IMG/VR virus record: IMGVR_UViG_3300035195_000412
Location: 1 to 64,000 of that record
DNA from: a virus
DNA length: 64,000 bases
Reading direction: 5' to 3' (one strand)
In this document: positions 34,133-45,400 of the stretch, piece by piece
Position numbering within the stretch: position 1 is the first letter of the stretch
Layout of the letters: each line of letters opens with the position of its first letter
Translations under genes and position numbers: made by a program
The notes under the pieces: model-generated
Told to the model about the DNA's origin: nothing
Databases searched by the model: none
The model's input: only the letters and a program-made list of their open reading frames with translations

Positions 34133-37100
34133 TTATGCAAGTGCCATACATCTTAGTGCCGTTACCGCTGGTACTATTGCTGTACTTGTTCCTTGTCCTA
34201 CTATTTTAACAACGAATCCACTAAACTCGGGTAAATTATCTGCAGTGAACTCATATTCTTTAAAGTTTCTTGCATCTGCTTCTGTTGAGACATCGGGTGA
34301 ACCATCTGTATTGAAATATTCAAATCCGACATCATCTAGTAAAGTTTCTTCATCATTCTTGATGATTTTAAACATCAATTTAAGTTCTGTTGTTGGTGGT
34401 CTATACATATCTGCAATAACTTTTAAAGATGTTGCTGGAGTTTTAAGATTCACCTTCCTTGTTACATAGACCATTGCATTATTATCACCCTCTGATTCAG
34501 TTGATGGAACGAATGTTGAACCAGCTGGTAGAGAGTTTGTACTACCATTGTTTTTCTTACTAGTTGCACTGTCTATATTGTTAATTCTGTTTGCAATTGC
34601 TAAACAACCCGCTGCTTGTACATCAATCATAGGTGATATGTTAGGGTTGAATGACATTAATTGTAATTGTAAATTGAAAGATTTCTGTGATGACATCTCT
34701 CTAGATTCATTGTCACTTGAAGCTATAATTGATGGGGCATCAAAGAACACGTTATCATTCAATGTTACAAATTTGTTTGTTGAACGTCTTTGATATGCAG
34801 TACCACTTATTATTCCCTCGGGTGAATACTGAGGAGTTGTAAGAACGTTTGCACTAATAATAGTTCCTTGCAATTGAACTGAAGGAATCATTGTATGAAT
34901 TGAATCAAAATAATAGTTTCTTGTTGCAGTTGCATTTGCACCACCACCGACTGTTGATTCGAATGCATAAAGACTTGAGAATGAGTATCCGCTGAGAGAT
35001 GGAGTAAATCTAAATGAATCTATTCCTCTATCTGCAAGAGTGCTATGTAATCTATTAATTACATCAATAGGACATCCACCTAAAGTATCTTCGGGTGTTC
35101 CTAATACTACAGTTACATCTGCATTTGAACTTCCAATATTTGTAATTGTAATGACATCACCAGTAGTATAGTTCTGTCCAACTTTTAAAATGTTTACATC
35201 TGTAATTGCACCACTTGCTATGATAACTTCACATTTGATTCCACTACCGTTCCCAGTGGCCACAGTATGAGTATCAGCTGTACAATCGATTGTTCCATCT
35301 GCTGGTAATGCATCACTACCACTCTGTGAGAAACTTGCTACTATCACTGCAGAATTTTTCTTGTCTCCAACAACACCAGCTATTGTTACGTTATCTTTAT
35401 TACTGGTGTCGTCATAGAAACCATGATTATAAGAATACACTTTAATTTTTTTATCTGCAAAAGTTTCTATCGGATTTGTTTGTAGGTTAGTGTATGGTAA
35501 AGAATCATTTTCAAAATTAACATTACCGACTTTATCAATCTCATATTTTGCAACCTTCATGTTAAATTTAAGGTCGTCTGTTTGTTCTGCAGTCCAAGTA
35601 GAAGCATTCTGTGACATGAATAATGAACCAGCATATGGTTGTCCACTTATAACTTCTGCAGTTGTTAAATCTGTTTCACCCATTCTAGAAATAAAGCACT
35701 CATACTCATTTGAGTTAGAGTAAACAACAAAACAGTATTCCATATCTTGTTCTAAATGAACCATTGATTCAAATGTAAATGTTGTTGAAACTGTACCGTC
35801 TGCAGATATATTAATGTCCTCGGGATTCTTAGTAACATCTGAGAAAGGTAATACTATCTGGCCTGGATATCCATTAACCATGTTTCTAATTTGTACTGAA
35901 CAAGGCATGAATGTATCTTTCTTTGCAAAGAATAAGTCGATTGAAGTCATATCCATACCACCTTGTGCATCAACCAAGAATGATTGTGCAAGTGGGTCAC
36001 CCCAACCTCTAGTCTCCCCACCATTTAAAGCAAAGATTAAAGGTCTAGTTATTGGTCGTTGTACAACATCTCTTCTATCAATCTGTGGCACTGCTATCGG
36101 TAGGATTGGCGGTGTTGGAAGAGTTATAACTGGTGGTATAAATCTAATATCGGGCATGATGTTAGGTATTGTAATGTTAAGCTCTGGAATTATAGGTTCG
36201 GGTATATCAATTATTTGAATAGAGTTATCGACTGGTATCTCGTTTACTGGTGGGAAAACTGGGCCAGTCTCATGTATTTCAGAGTTTAATCTTTCACCTC
36301 TTCTTGAGAAGTCTCTTGTTGCTGAGTGGTCTTCTCTAATTACTCTACCATTTCTTGTTGATACAACTTCTGTTTGAGTCGCTTGTAAAATACCTTGTGC
36401 AGAGTACATTCCATTTCCCTGTGAAGCAGGGTTTGCCATATTGTAGAAACTTGAAGTAATTCTTAAGTCTCTTTGACCTGTTGGGAATCTTTGAGCTGCA
36501 CTGTTAGGCAATTCAAAGTATGCTCTTAGTCTTCCATTACCATCTGTTTTACATTCTGAAGTAACTGTTGTTCCACCGTCTTGTGAATACGTTGCATTGA
36601 AAGGTCTTACAAATTTGTTAACATTGATGTTATCGAAATAGAAGTAATGGTTTGAATTTGGTTTTAAATTTGTTGCATCAATTTCAATTGTTCTTGAACG
36701 AATAAATGGTATCAATGACATTGATACAATTCTATCGTTTCTTGTTTCTACAAAATCTTCAACTACACTTGTTGTTACACCAGTTCTTGTTTGAATTTCG
36801 GGTGTCTCTGTAATTTCTCTACTAACAGTTATTCCTGCTACCCATTCTCCACCTTGTAATGGGTCTCCACTCCATGAACCATTTGAAGTTGATTGAACTT
36901 CTGTTGATACACCTGTAGGTTCTCCAACCCATGTTGTTTGCCATGAGTTCCAAACTGTTCCTAGTGAGTTTGCATTCTCAGCCATAACAGCATCAAAGTT
37001 ACCTTCACGGTTAACTCTCACATCTGGCAGTCTGTCTGTGTCTTGCCAAATATCTGTATCGGGTGTTAACTTAACAACACCAATAAATGCAAATACATGA

Positions 37101-40100
37101 TAAGGGTTGACATTAATTGAACGAGAAGCTTTATCTTGATTAACATAACTAACTTCACTATATGGTAAAGTAATTATATCACCAGTCTTTGTAAAGTTTG
37201 ATGACCCACCTACGTTTTGTGTAATACCAAAGAATTGAGTAAATGACTTAGGTCTTAACATACCCATCTTGGTATCAATAGCACAGTTGTAATCGGGATG
37301 ATTTACATCACCAATTTTATGACCTCTGAAGTTATCTACTAAGAAGCCTGATTTGAATCTATCAAATCCTTCGGCATCTAAAATCTGTTTTGTTTGTGTA
37401 TCTTTTTCTAATAAAGAAAGAGATGTAATTCTTTCAAGGTTAGTAACCCTATTGTTTATCTTACCGATATCCTTCATGGTATATCGTCTATGGTCAAAAC
37501 TTCTTATTTGAATATCACTTAACCTATTGGTATACGGTGGTATTCTCATTTCAAATAATTGTATACTATCATCCAGAGCTGTAGGTTTAGTTGGAGATAA
37601 TGCTGGAGTTCCTTGAGATATTTCGAACTTACCTTTCTTATGCAAGAATACTTTATCTATTCTTCCAACATAGAATTTAATGTTACCTTTAAGAGATGAA
37701 CCACTTACTGGAACATCTACTGAGTTAGCACCTGTATCTGTAATTTGAGAACCTCTTGCATCAGCGAAAGAACGACCACTCTCATAACCAAATGGTGCAA
37801 ATACAGCTCCACTGGTTGAGTTCGATAAATCTACTGGAGATGCTACGTTCTGAGAAACAGTAGATGAAAATGAAACTGTTCCTAAAATCTGTCCTACTAC
37901 TGGTCTAAAGTCAACACAATCTGAAAGTTCAAATGTTCCATCGGGTTCTAGTCCACCTAAGTCTACCTTGTTTGGTGAGTAAACTGGAATGTCTTTATAA
38001 TCGATTGATGAATAAGAACTTACATCAAAGAAGTCTCCACCACCCGATACTGTAAAGGAATCAAACACTAGTAAAAGTGGATTACTTGGTTTAGGTTGGC
38101 CAGGTTTTAATGTTAGTTTGGATAAGTCATAGTATCCATCTCTTTGACCATTGTCAAAGAAGTATCTGTCTTTAATGTCGGGGGAACCTGCGTTAACTCC
38201 ACCACTTTCTGAAGTCGGCATTGTACCACTTGCAAGTGATGTTTGTCCTACTACAGTTTCATTTGGTAAGAATACTTCACCATCTGTTGATGTGTAATAC
38301 CAATATGAGAGATTACCACCACCAAAATTAATAAGACTTGCTCTTGCACCCGAAGTCTGACCAATGATTATTTCATGGTTAACAAATGTATCACTTGTGG
38401 TTATAATTGCATTTGGAGTAATTGGTGTCCCATCAATTCCTTCGAATACTCCAATAACTTTGTGTACGTCTGCAACACCTAATGTAATATCTTTGTCATC
38501 GTATGCAGTTCCATAGAAACCATTATCACTTCTAGGTTTTGATACTTTTAAAACTCTTGCTTTGGATAATGATTTACCTCTTGAAACGACACCACTAGTT
38601 TTTGTTACTGTATATGTTACATCAACAAAGGCACCATTGTTACCTGTAAGAGTCAAAGTTAATACTTCTGTATTGCCAGAAACACCTACACTTGGGTTTA
38701 AATCTTCAACATTAATTAATGCACCAGCTCCATAACCACTGCCTGCTTCTCTTACTGAGATTGCAAAGTTGTCTGTATTTCGTGCATTGAATGTCTCATG
38801 GGCTCCAGTAGTTATACGTATCTGATTAGATGCAACTTCTTTAACTATTTGTCTTCTTACTGTTACAGATTGTGGAGTATGACTTTCAACAAAATCTCTT
38901 GGGAATGCATGTATGTTTGCAGTCTGATTTTGGTCAAATAGTTTTGCACGTCTTCGAGTTGCTTTAAAACTTCCTGCCCCAGTATTATTTGCTGTAAGGG
39001 TCATTGCTGTTTCTGTTTCGACTGAGGCAACGGTATTAATATCACCAGCAAGGTCTAGTACTAGGTCACCCTCTTTCAGTTCTTTTACAAATTGAGTTCC
39101 AAAACCTGTGACTTTTGTGAGGTCACCTGTGCCTGGGAATATTAATGTTCCAGTTAGGGTATTGTCTAATGTTAATGAAACATCTGCAGTGAAAATTTCT
39201 CTGTTAGTATTGTTAGGTTTTTGTGCAATTGCTCTTGCACGGTCAATGTTGTAAGTTCTAATTGCACTACAAGATGTAAGTGTTGCAGTGTTTCCACTAC
39301 CTTCTGCTGATATATTATCAGAAGTTGTAAATGCACCTTGTACATCATGTACAAAGAGATTACTTCCCTCGACATGGTGAACGATAGCACTTGTACCAGT
39401 TGAACTACCAGTAACTTTATCACCTGCTACGAATGTGTTTGCAATCGTACCAGTAAGTTTAGTAAACATCTTGATATCAAATAGATATAAATTCCAAAGA
39501 GCTGTGTCTGTATAGACATCACTTGAGTCGATACCTTCATGAAGGTCTACGTTTCTAATTCTACATGTTCCAATATTACCAGTTGCACTTAAGGCTCCAT
39601 CTGTATCTGATATACCTAAAGCTGTTACTAGTTTATCATATAACAATGATGGATTGTGTGGGTCAATAGTATCTGAACCAGTTTCGTTACCGAACTCGGG
39701 TAGACCATGAGCATTATATACTCTTAATTTATTTCCTAATCTGATTGGTGCTGATACACCATTCAATGATTCTGTTGTTCTTGCTTTTTGAATGTTTAGA
39801 GTAGTTGTTCCAACTTTATCAATTTCGAAACCTTTAACATATGCCTTGCCCGGCGATACCATGAATACGAATCTTCCTTCGTCTCCACCATTATTCTTCG
39901 TATAGAAACCTAAATTAGTTCCGTCATCTAAATGTTGTCTTAATGATGCAGTAAATTGTGTGACTACGAAGTCTCCGTTTGCATCGAATGTTCTTCGTGC
40001 AAGGGTATTTTCTATTTCTGCATATTTTGTTTTGTCTATTTTAAGTGTGATAACACCTGCGTTAACTCTTGATAGTTCAACGAAAGATGTACCCAATACC

Positions 40101-40912
40101 GAGTCTAATTTATGTTTTGCTAATGTTAAACTGAATTTTAAACGGTCTGCACCAGCTGCGTTTTCATTTGATGTACCCGCTGCATTATCTTCTAATGAGT
40201 CATCTGCAGCTGATGTCACTAAAGATTCGACAATATCTAAACCTATTCTGTATGAAGGAGCTCCATTATATTTTTCTAATATAAGAGTTTGTTTATCTAC
40301 CTTTGTAAAGAATCCTCTAGTGAATATAACACCTTCTGTTATCTCTGTAAGAGATGCTCTACCTGTTGGTGTCTCGGAAGAAGGTTGTATTTCGAAATCA
40401 TTCTTGGAAGATGAATCTGCAGAAACAGTACCACTTGAATCATATCCAACTAACTCTAATGTTTCTCCTGCTGAGAACATAAAGTCATTAGTAGAATTGG
40501 TACCTTGTTGTACTGGTCTAACAAATAATGTTAGTTTGTCTGCAGTAGTTTCTGCAGTTGATGTTACTACCTTTGCAACAACACCAGTTGTTTGTCCTCT
40601 TACGTACTTATCATGGAATGATTCTCTGTATGTTTCTACTGCAGTATCACCATCTACGTTTGGATTGGCTGCTTTTACTTTGACAAAGTAAACATCCATA
40701 TCGATGTTCGTTTGAGCACCTTGGATAATAGTACCTTCTTCAAAAAAATGGTCTCCCATTCTTTCGATTTGGTTTTGTAAAATAGATTGAGACTGTGTTA
40801 ATTCCCTTGCTTGCAAAGGACGACCAGCCCTATAAAGAACTTTATGGAACTTCTTATCTTCGGAATAATCGTCGTAATAGGGTGATATATTTAAGTCTGT
40901 CTTCTCTGCCAT
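34133..40912 (-). CDS. Giant structural protein, DUF4815 type
   Basis: A 2259-residue protein, the largest of the window. The N-terminus (YRAGRPLQARELTQSQSILQ, near 28-47, with MGDHFFEEGTIIQGA) is the DUF4815 signature of marine T4-like phages. The middle is beta-rich. A Pro/Ile-rich linker near 1560-1620 (EPIIPELNITIPNIMPDIRF) precedes DPLAQSFLVDAQGGMDMTSI, a strand set resembling carbohydrate-binding fibre modules. It stands between gp8 and the fibre genes, where T4 has genes 9 to 12, so it probably links fibres to the baseplate. No protease or lyase motif was seen. Confidence 0.8.
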   Translation of the reverse strand: MAEKTDLNISPYYDDYSEDKKFHKVLYRAGRPLQARELTQSQSILQNQIERMGDHFFEEGTIIQGAQTNIDMDVYFVKVKAANPNVDGDTAVETYRESFHDKYVRGQTTGVVAKVVTSTAETTADKLTLFVRPVQQGTNSTNDFMFSAGETLELVGYDSSGTVSADSSSKNDFEIQPSSETPTGRASLTEITEGVIFTRGFFTKVDKQTLILEKYNGAPSYRIGLDIVESLVTSAADDSLEDNAAGTSNENAAGADRLKFSLTLAKHKLDSVLGTSFVELSRVNAGVITLKIDKTKYAEIENTLARRTFDANGDFVVTQFTASLRQHLDDGTNLGFYTKNNGGDEGRFVFMVSPGKAYVKGFEIDKVGTTTLNIQKARTTESLNGVSAPIRLGNKLRVYNAHGLPEFGNETGSDTIDPHNPSLLYDKLVTALGISDTDGALSATGNIGTCRIRNVDLHEGIDSSDVYTDTALWNLYLFDIKMFTKLTGTIANTFVAGDKVTGSSTGTSAIVHHVEGSNLFVHDVQGAFTTSDNISAEGSGNTATLTSCSAIRTYNIDRARAIAQKPNNTNREIFTADVSLTLDNTLTGTLIFPGTGDLTKVTGFGTQFVKELKEGDLVLDLAGDINTVASVETETAMTLTANNTGAGSFKATRRRAKLFDQNQTANIHAFPRDFVESHTPQSVTVRRQIVKEVASNQIRITTGAHETFNARNTDNFAISVREAGSGYGAGALINVEDLNPSVGVSGNTEVLTLTLTGNNGAFVDVTYTVTKTSGVVSRGKSLSKARVLKVSKPRSDNGFYGTAYDDKDITLGVADVHKVIGVFEGIDGTPITPNAIITTSDTFVNHEIIIGQTSGARASLINFGGGNLSYWYYTSTDGEVFLPNETVVGQTSLASGTMPTSESGGVNAGSPDIKDRYFFDNGQRDGYYDLSKLTLKPGQPKPSNPLLLVFDSFTVSGGGDFFDVSSYSSIDYKDIPVYSPNKVDLGGLEPDGTFELSDCVDFRPVVGQILGTVSFSSTVSQNVASPVDLSNSTSGAVFAPFGYESGRSFADARGSQITDTGANSVDVPVSGSSLKGNIKFYVGRIDKVFLHKKGKFEISQGTPALSPTKPTALDDSIQLFEMRIPPYTNRLSDIQIRSFDHRRYTMKDIGKINNRVTNLERITSLSLLEKDTQTKQILDAEGFDRFKSGFLVDNFRGHKIGDVNHPDYNCAIDTKMGMLRPKSFTQFFGITQNVGGSSNFTKTGDIITLPYSEVSYVNQDKASRSINVNPYHVFAFIGVVKLTPDTDIWQDTDRLPDVRVNREGNFDAVMAENANSLGTVWNSWQTTWVGEPTGVSTEVQSTSNGSWSGDPLQGGEWVAGITVSREITETPEIQTRTGVTTSVVEDFVETRNDRIVSMSLIPFIRSRTIEIDATNLKPNSNHYFYFDNINVNKFVRPFNATYSQDGGTTVTSECKTDGNGRLRAYFELPNSAAQRFPTGQRDLRITSSFYNMANPASQGNGMYSAQGILQATQTEVVSTRNGRVIREDHSATRDFSRRGERLNSEIHETGPVFPPVNEIPVDNSIQIIDIPEPIIPELNITIPNIMPDIRFIPPVITLPTPPILPIAVPQIDRRDVVQRPITRPLIFALNGGETRGWGDPLAQSFLVDAQGGMDMTSIDLFFAKKDTFMPCSVQIRNMVNGYPGQIVLPFSDVTKNPEDINISADGTVSTTFTFESMVHLEQDMEYCFVVYSNSNEYECFISRMGETDLTTAEVISGQPYAGSLFMSQNASTWTAEQTDDLKFNMKVAKYEIDKVGNVNFENDSLPYTNLQTNPIETFADKKIKVYSYNHGFYDDTSNKDNVTIAGVVGDKKNSAVIVASFSQSGSDALPADGTIDCTADTHTVATGNGSGIKCEVIIASGAITDVNILKVGQNYTTGDVITITNIGSSNADVTVVLGTPEDTLGGCPIDVINRLHSTLADRGIDSFRFTPSLSGYSFSSLYAFESTVGGGANATATRNYYFDSIHTMIPSVQLQGTIISANVLTTPQYSPEGIISGTAYQRRSTNKFVTLNDNVFFDAPSIIASSDNESREMSSQKSFNLQLQLMSFNPNISPMIDVQAAGCLAIANRINNIDSATSKKNNGSTNSLPAGSTFVPSTESEGDNNAMVYVTRKVNLKTPATSLKVIADMYRPPTTELKLMFKIIKNDEETLLDDVGFEYFNTDGSPDVSTEADARNFKEYEFTADNLPEFSGFVVKIVGQGTSTAIVPAVTALRCMALA

Positions 40913-40930
40913 AGTCTTTTAGCCTTTTAA

Positions 40931-40965
40931 AAATGTAAAGGGGATTTCTCCCCGATATTACATTT
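40931..40965 (-). terminator. Stem-loop at the gp8 end, terminator-like
   Basis: An inner stem GGGGA/TCCCC (loop TTTC) is extended, after a small internal loop, by AAATGTAA/TTACATTT. On the minus strand the inner stem is followed by TTTACATTTTTA, an imperfect T run. The structure includes the gp8 stop codon and separates gp8 from the giant gene. Confidence 0.6.
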
Positions 40966-42427
40966 CAATAATTAATTTAATGTCTTCGATTTGGTCAGCA
41001 GCTCTAGAAACAGCACCACGGTTCTCAATGTACATGATGTTGCCTGAGTAGTGTTCCACTTCGGGGTGTGAAGCATTTACTGCTGATACAGTTCCAATAT
41101 TTGCACCTGCTTTAAAAACTACATCTGCAGCTGCAAAGTTGGCATAACCACCTTCACTATTTGCGACTGGTATATGAGAAATTACTGTTCCGTTTACAGA
41201 AACAATTCTTGATACTGCAACACCAACACCGTCTGAACTTGTATCCATGATGATGTCGTCGGGAGCAAGACCAGCTGCACCCGATAATGTCATTTGTGAA
41301 TATGCAGTCATCGACGTTGCAGAACCAACTGTTGTAGTTCCTTTTGCAAATGGGTCTTGACATAAACCTATTCTTCTGAAATCGTTATCTGTTGGGAAGT
41401 CTCCACCACCTTCACCAAACTCAAATCTTGAGTTGATGATAATGTAGTTTCCACCCAATTCTTCTACTGGGTCTGCACCGTGTCCAACAATTGGTGATAG
41501 GATAGGTTTAATTACACTACCACTTCCACCAAGACCACTGATTCCTGCTGTGTCTATAGAAGCTCTTCTATAACCAGAGCCTGGAGTTGTAACTGTTACG
41601 TGAGTGATTTTACCACCCGATACGTGTACTGAACACTTGCCATTTATACCATCTCCATCGATGTTAACACCTGCGTATGTACCAGTTCCGTTTGTATGTC
41701 CACTTCCACCTTCAGTTACTTCTATATGTAAAATTGAACCGTCTACTGCATCTGCTTCAACGTCCCACTGTGCAGTACTATCATTAGTTGCTTGTGTGCC
41801 TAATCCACCGTTAGTACCATTACCAAATATTTCTGTTTGAGCACCAATTGTTTTGACTGGAATAAAGTCATTAGTTACGAATTTGATTACATCTGAAGCT
41901 GAGATTGAATACATATATTTCCATATATATCCTCTACCTGTTCCAACATTCGCATCAGCAGTTTGAATAAGTGTAGTTGAAGATGTACCAACTGGTTTAA
42001 CAGTAGAAGCAACGACAGCACCGTTTCCATCTCTTCCTGTTCTTATACATTTGTATACGTTATACTCTTCTGTCATCACATAAAATCTAGAATCGTAAAT
42101 ATTTGAGGCACTAGTTGCTGTTGAAGTGTTTGATGCACTTACATCGTGTTGATATTCATCATAGACTACATTTTCTGTCCAGTTGTATCTAACTAGACCA
42201 TGAGTTACGTCGCCAGTAGGCACTTTCTTTAGTGCAATCATATCTGACCATGCGTCTAACTCTTCACCAACTGAATTTGCTGGTGCAGTAGGAACTGCAT
42301 CGTTCGGCCATGGAAATGACCTTCCTATGAATATATAAGTTGAAGAAGCTCCTTCTGCTGCTGAGAAGTCTTCTTTAAATTGTTTCGCATTATGTGTACG
42401 AAACTTCTCTGTGATTATTGCTGCCAT
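40958..42427 (-). CDS. gp8: Baseplate wedge protein, gp8-like
   Basis: A 489-residue protein, longer than T4 gp8 (334). The start IITEKFRTHNAKQFKEDF, the block STYIFIGRSFPWPND (about 29-43), GYIWKYMYSISASDV near 170 and the end YSGNIMYIENRGAVSRAADQ follow T4 gp8 closely. gp8 forms dimers in the wedge next to gp7 and gp10. The extra length is in the middle (about 235-330), Gly-rich with SGGKITHVTVTTPGSGYRR, a strand repeat common in marine phage baseplates. GGAGA precedes the ATG. Confidence 0.92.
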   Translation of the reverse strand: MAAIITEKFRTHNAKQFKEDFSAAEGASSTYIFIGRSFPWPNDAVPTAPANSVGEELDAWSDMIALKKVPTGDVTHGLVRYNWTENVVYDEYQHDVSASNTSTATSASNIYDSRFYVMTEEYNVYKCIRTGRDGNGAVVASTVKPVGTSSTTLIQTADANVGTGRGYIWKYMYSISASDVIKFVTNDFIPVKTIGAQTEIFGNGTNGGLGTQATNDSTAQWDVEADAVDGSILHIEVTEGGSGHTNGTGTYAGVNIDGDGINGKCSVHVSGGKITHVTVTTPGSGYRRASIDTAGISGLGGSGSVIKPILSPIVGHGADPVEELGGNYIIINSRFEFGEGGGDFPTDNDFRRIGLCQDPFAKGTTTVGSATSMTAYSQMTLSGAAGLAPDDIIMDTSSDGVGVAVSRIVSVNGTVISHIPVANSEGGYANFAAADVVFKAGANIGTVSAVNASHPEVEHYSGNIMYIENRGAVSRAADQIEDIKLIIEM

Positions 42428-42457
42428 TTTTATTTCTCTCCCGAAATTATATAATAC

Positions 42458-42465
42458 TATTTATA
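42458..42465 (-). promoter_or_regulatory. Late promoter TATAAATA for gp8
   Basis: A perfect box on the minus strand, 30 nt before the gp8 ATG, in the gap after the gp7-position gene. The leader keeps the GGAGAG ribosome site. Confidence 0.8.
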
Positions 42466-42468
42466 ACA

Positions 42469-45400
42469 CTAACCCGACCTAACGTAGGCGGAATATGTTA
42501 AATTTGTTCTTTTGTTTGCAAAACTCTTTTCATATTCATCTGTATATCGATGTGGGAAGTAAGTTTCAAACTCTGACATTCTCAGTCCTTCATATTTAGG
42601 TGTTTCAAGCATGACCATATCTGAGCTATTTGGATTGTATTTTGAATTTGCCGAACCGCCAATCTCTTTTGGTTCTCCATTCTCTAAACAGATACCATCA
42701 TGTCCTTCAAAAGTTAAAGCTTTACTTGTTATCGTAATTGCATGACTCAAAGTGATTTGAGTACTACTAACTATGGTTGCAATTGTAGGAGCGGTATCTA
42801 AATTAGTTCCTAACACCTCGTCACCAACTTCAATCCTTGAGTTGATTGCTGAACCAAAGTTTACAGTGGTAGAATTGTTTACTGCATTTGCAGTTTCTTG
42901 TATCAATGTTCCATCTGAGTCACGATGACCTTCACCTTTCATATATAAAGATATATCATATGACTGTTGACTTGATAACATATTTAGTCGTCTTAATGTT
43001 GTTCCAAAACCATAATTTTGTTCTACTCTTGCATATGATTGACTTCTTTCTGTCACAAAATATTCTTCTTCTCTGACTATGGTTGCGTCTTCTATATGCA
43101 TAGCTTTATTACCTATTGATACTGGTGAACCATCTACCAAGACTTCAGTTGCAGCTTCAAATTGAACGAAGTCTCCTTCCTCTGCATTTGTATTTTGTGT
43201 ATGAGTAGGTTCCATTCTCATGAAGTTATCAACTTGTTCTTGTACAATCTTATGACCAGTTTCTAATAATAGTCCTTCGTCATTAAGTGTTTGTACTGAA
43301 GTCTGTACTTTACCATCCATAGAAGTTCTTGTTGGTAATGGTATAAGATTTGGCGGGTCTGTTTGGTCGAAAATAGATTCTGTTCCGTTACCACCAATGC
43401 CTGAAATTTCTACATGGTCTCCGTACTGGTCTGTTGGGTATAATGACAATACAGTATCAAAGGATGGAACAATTTTAGCTGCTCTTCCACCCATTCCAGC
43501 ATGTTGTGTACAATAATAGTAAAGAGTAGAAGGTGTTGAACCATCTACAATTAACTGAGTCATGTTGTATAAATCAGCTGAGTTATTATGAGTGTAGTTT
43601 ATAACACCAGTTGTATAGATAGTTCCACCACCGTGAGTACCATCTTTAACTGTTGAGAATTTAAGTATATGTGTTTTAGGTACTGTAAAGAAGTATTGAT
43701 AACCTTGTTGGACTTCTATTGTTCCAGCTCCATCTGCAATTCCCATTACAAACTTACCACTTGAAACTGTTACAGGAACAGCAACCTTCTTCGGATTACC
43801 ATCTGTTCTAGTTGTTTTTCTTTCTATTGGTTCTGATTTAGAAACAATTCTTTGGATATTTACGTGTCTTGATTGTAATCTAGTAGATTTTTGTACTGGG
43901 TCTGTTATGACTATTGCTTCTGAATCGTTACTACCATCACCGTCACTATCTTGGATTGCTGTAACTCTAAGTGATTCTGTATCAAAAACCCCATCTGAGG
44001 TTGGTGAACCAGCATCTTTATAGAATGTTATTGGTGCATTAACCCTAGCAGCTGGGATGAATCTTTCATCGTTAATCTTACTCTCGGGTCTCGATAATTC
44101 ATGGAGAACCTTAGTGCCGTCTTCAAATAGTATGTGATGGTCTTCGTAAATCTTACCATCTACTTTACTCTCAAGAACCATATAGTCTGTAAGATATTGT
44201 TGTATGATTCTTAGTTTTTCTGCAGAAGTATGTGCAAAATTATCTCTAGAGTTTTCGTTCTCTAGTAGATGTATGTTTGATGTTGTGTATAAGTCATGGT
44301 CGATTGCAAAACCGTCTTCTAATGCTAGATGGTCTTCATTGTTTCTATCTGAGGTTTCTAACAATACATTATCTGTAGGATGTAGTTGCATGATAACCAT
44401 AGGAACAAATGATGATGTGAGTGCCATTGCATTTTCGGGGTTGAGTTCTTCATTGGAAAATCTACCATCATAGATAGGCAAGTCTGTAGATTTTACAACG
44501 TTTTCAATTGCAACTTCACCAAAGAAGATATGACCAGCTGGATGTAGTAAGTCTTTGACTATACTTCTCCATTTATTAATAGACTCACCAACTCTAACTA
44601 CATAAGAGTGAGATTGATATCTAAAACTATCATGTATGTTGGCTGCAGTTGTATCTAACCAAGACTTGTCTCCTAGGAATTGTTCTTGTATTACACCTTC
44701 ACCACCAAACGTACCACGACCATTATAAGGGTCATCGAACATTACGGTAAATGAATCTATGTTTTCATATGCAACTCTTTCGTTCTGTAGAAAGGAACCT
44801 TTTAAATTTGTATACTTAAGAATGTGTCTGTCTTGGTCATAATTAACTACGGTTGCAGTTGCACGTGAAATATCACCAACAATCTTTGTTCCACTGTTTA
44901 TTGATGATGTTGGAGTTGTAATCAACATAGGGAAAATAGATGTAGGACTTACGACTGCATCTGAAGTAAATCTATTACCTTGGTCTAGAATGTTTAATTC
45001 TTGAATTGCACCGATATCATCTGAGTATACAAATAGTTTTGCTCCAGCTCCAGTTGCAACATTGTTATTCAGAATAGTTGCAGTTACTAAAGAGTCATTA
45101 CCTCTAATTAATTTATCGTTAACAAATATACCTGTATGTGTATTGTTTCTTAAAACTGTAATTCTATTTAATCTTTTATCTATTTCTAAAATTATTGCGT
45201 TTGCAGTTGTACTACCACTCTCTCTTTGTTCTAATAATTCACCTTCTACAAAACCTGTAACATCTTTAACAAAAATATGTCCGCCTGGATAGCATTTAGG
45301 AAGAGTGTGATAACCAGCACCACCGTCTGTAATTATGACTTCTCTGATTCTTCCATCGGTAGAATTATAGTTTATAACTCTGCCATCTTCATAAACTATT

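Noticed and set aside
39960-40691. 243-residue plus-strand frame inside the giant structural gene
   Set aside because: Antisense shadow with no ribosome site; the minus-strand frame is clearly the DUF4815-type protein.
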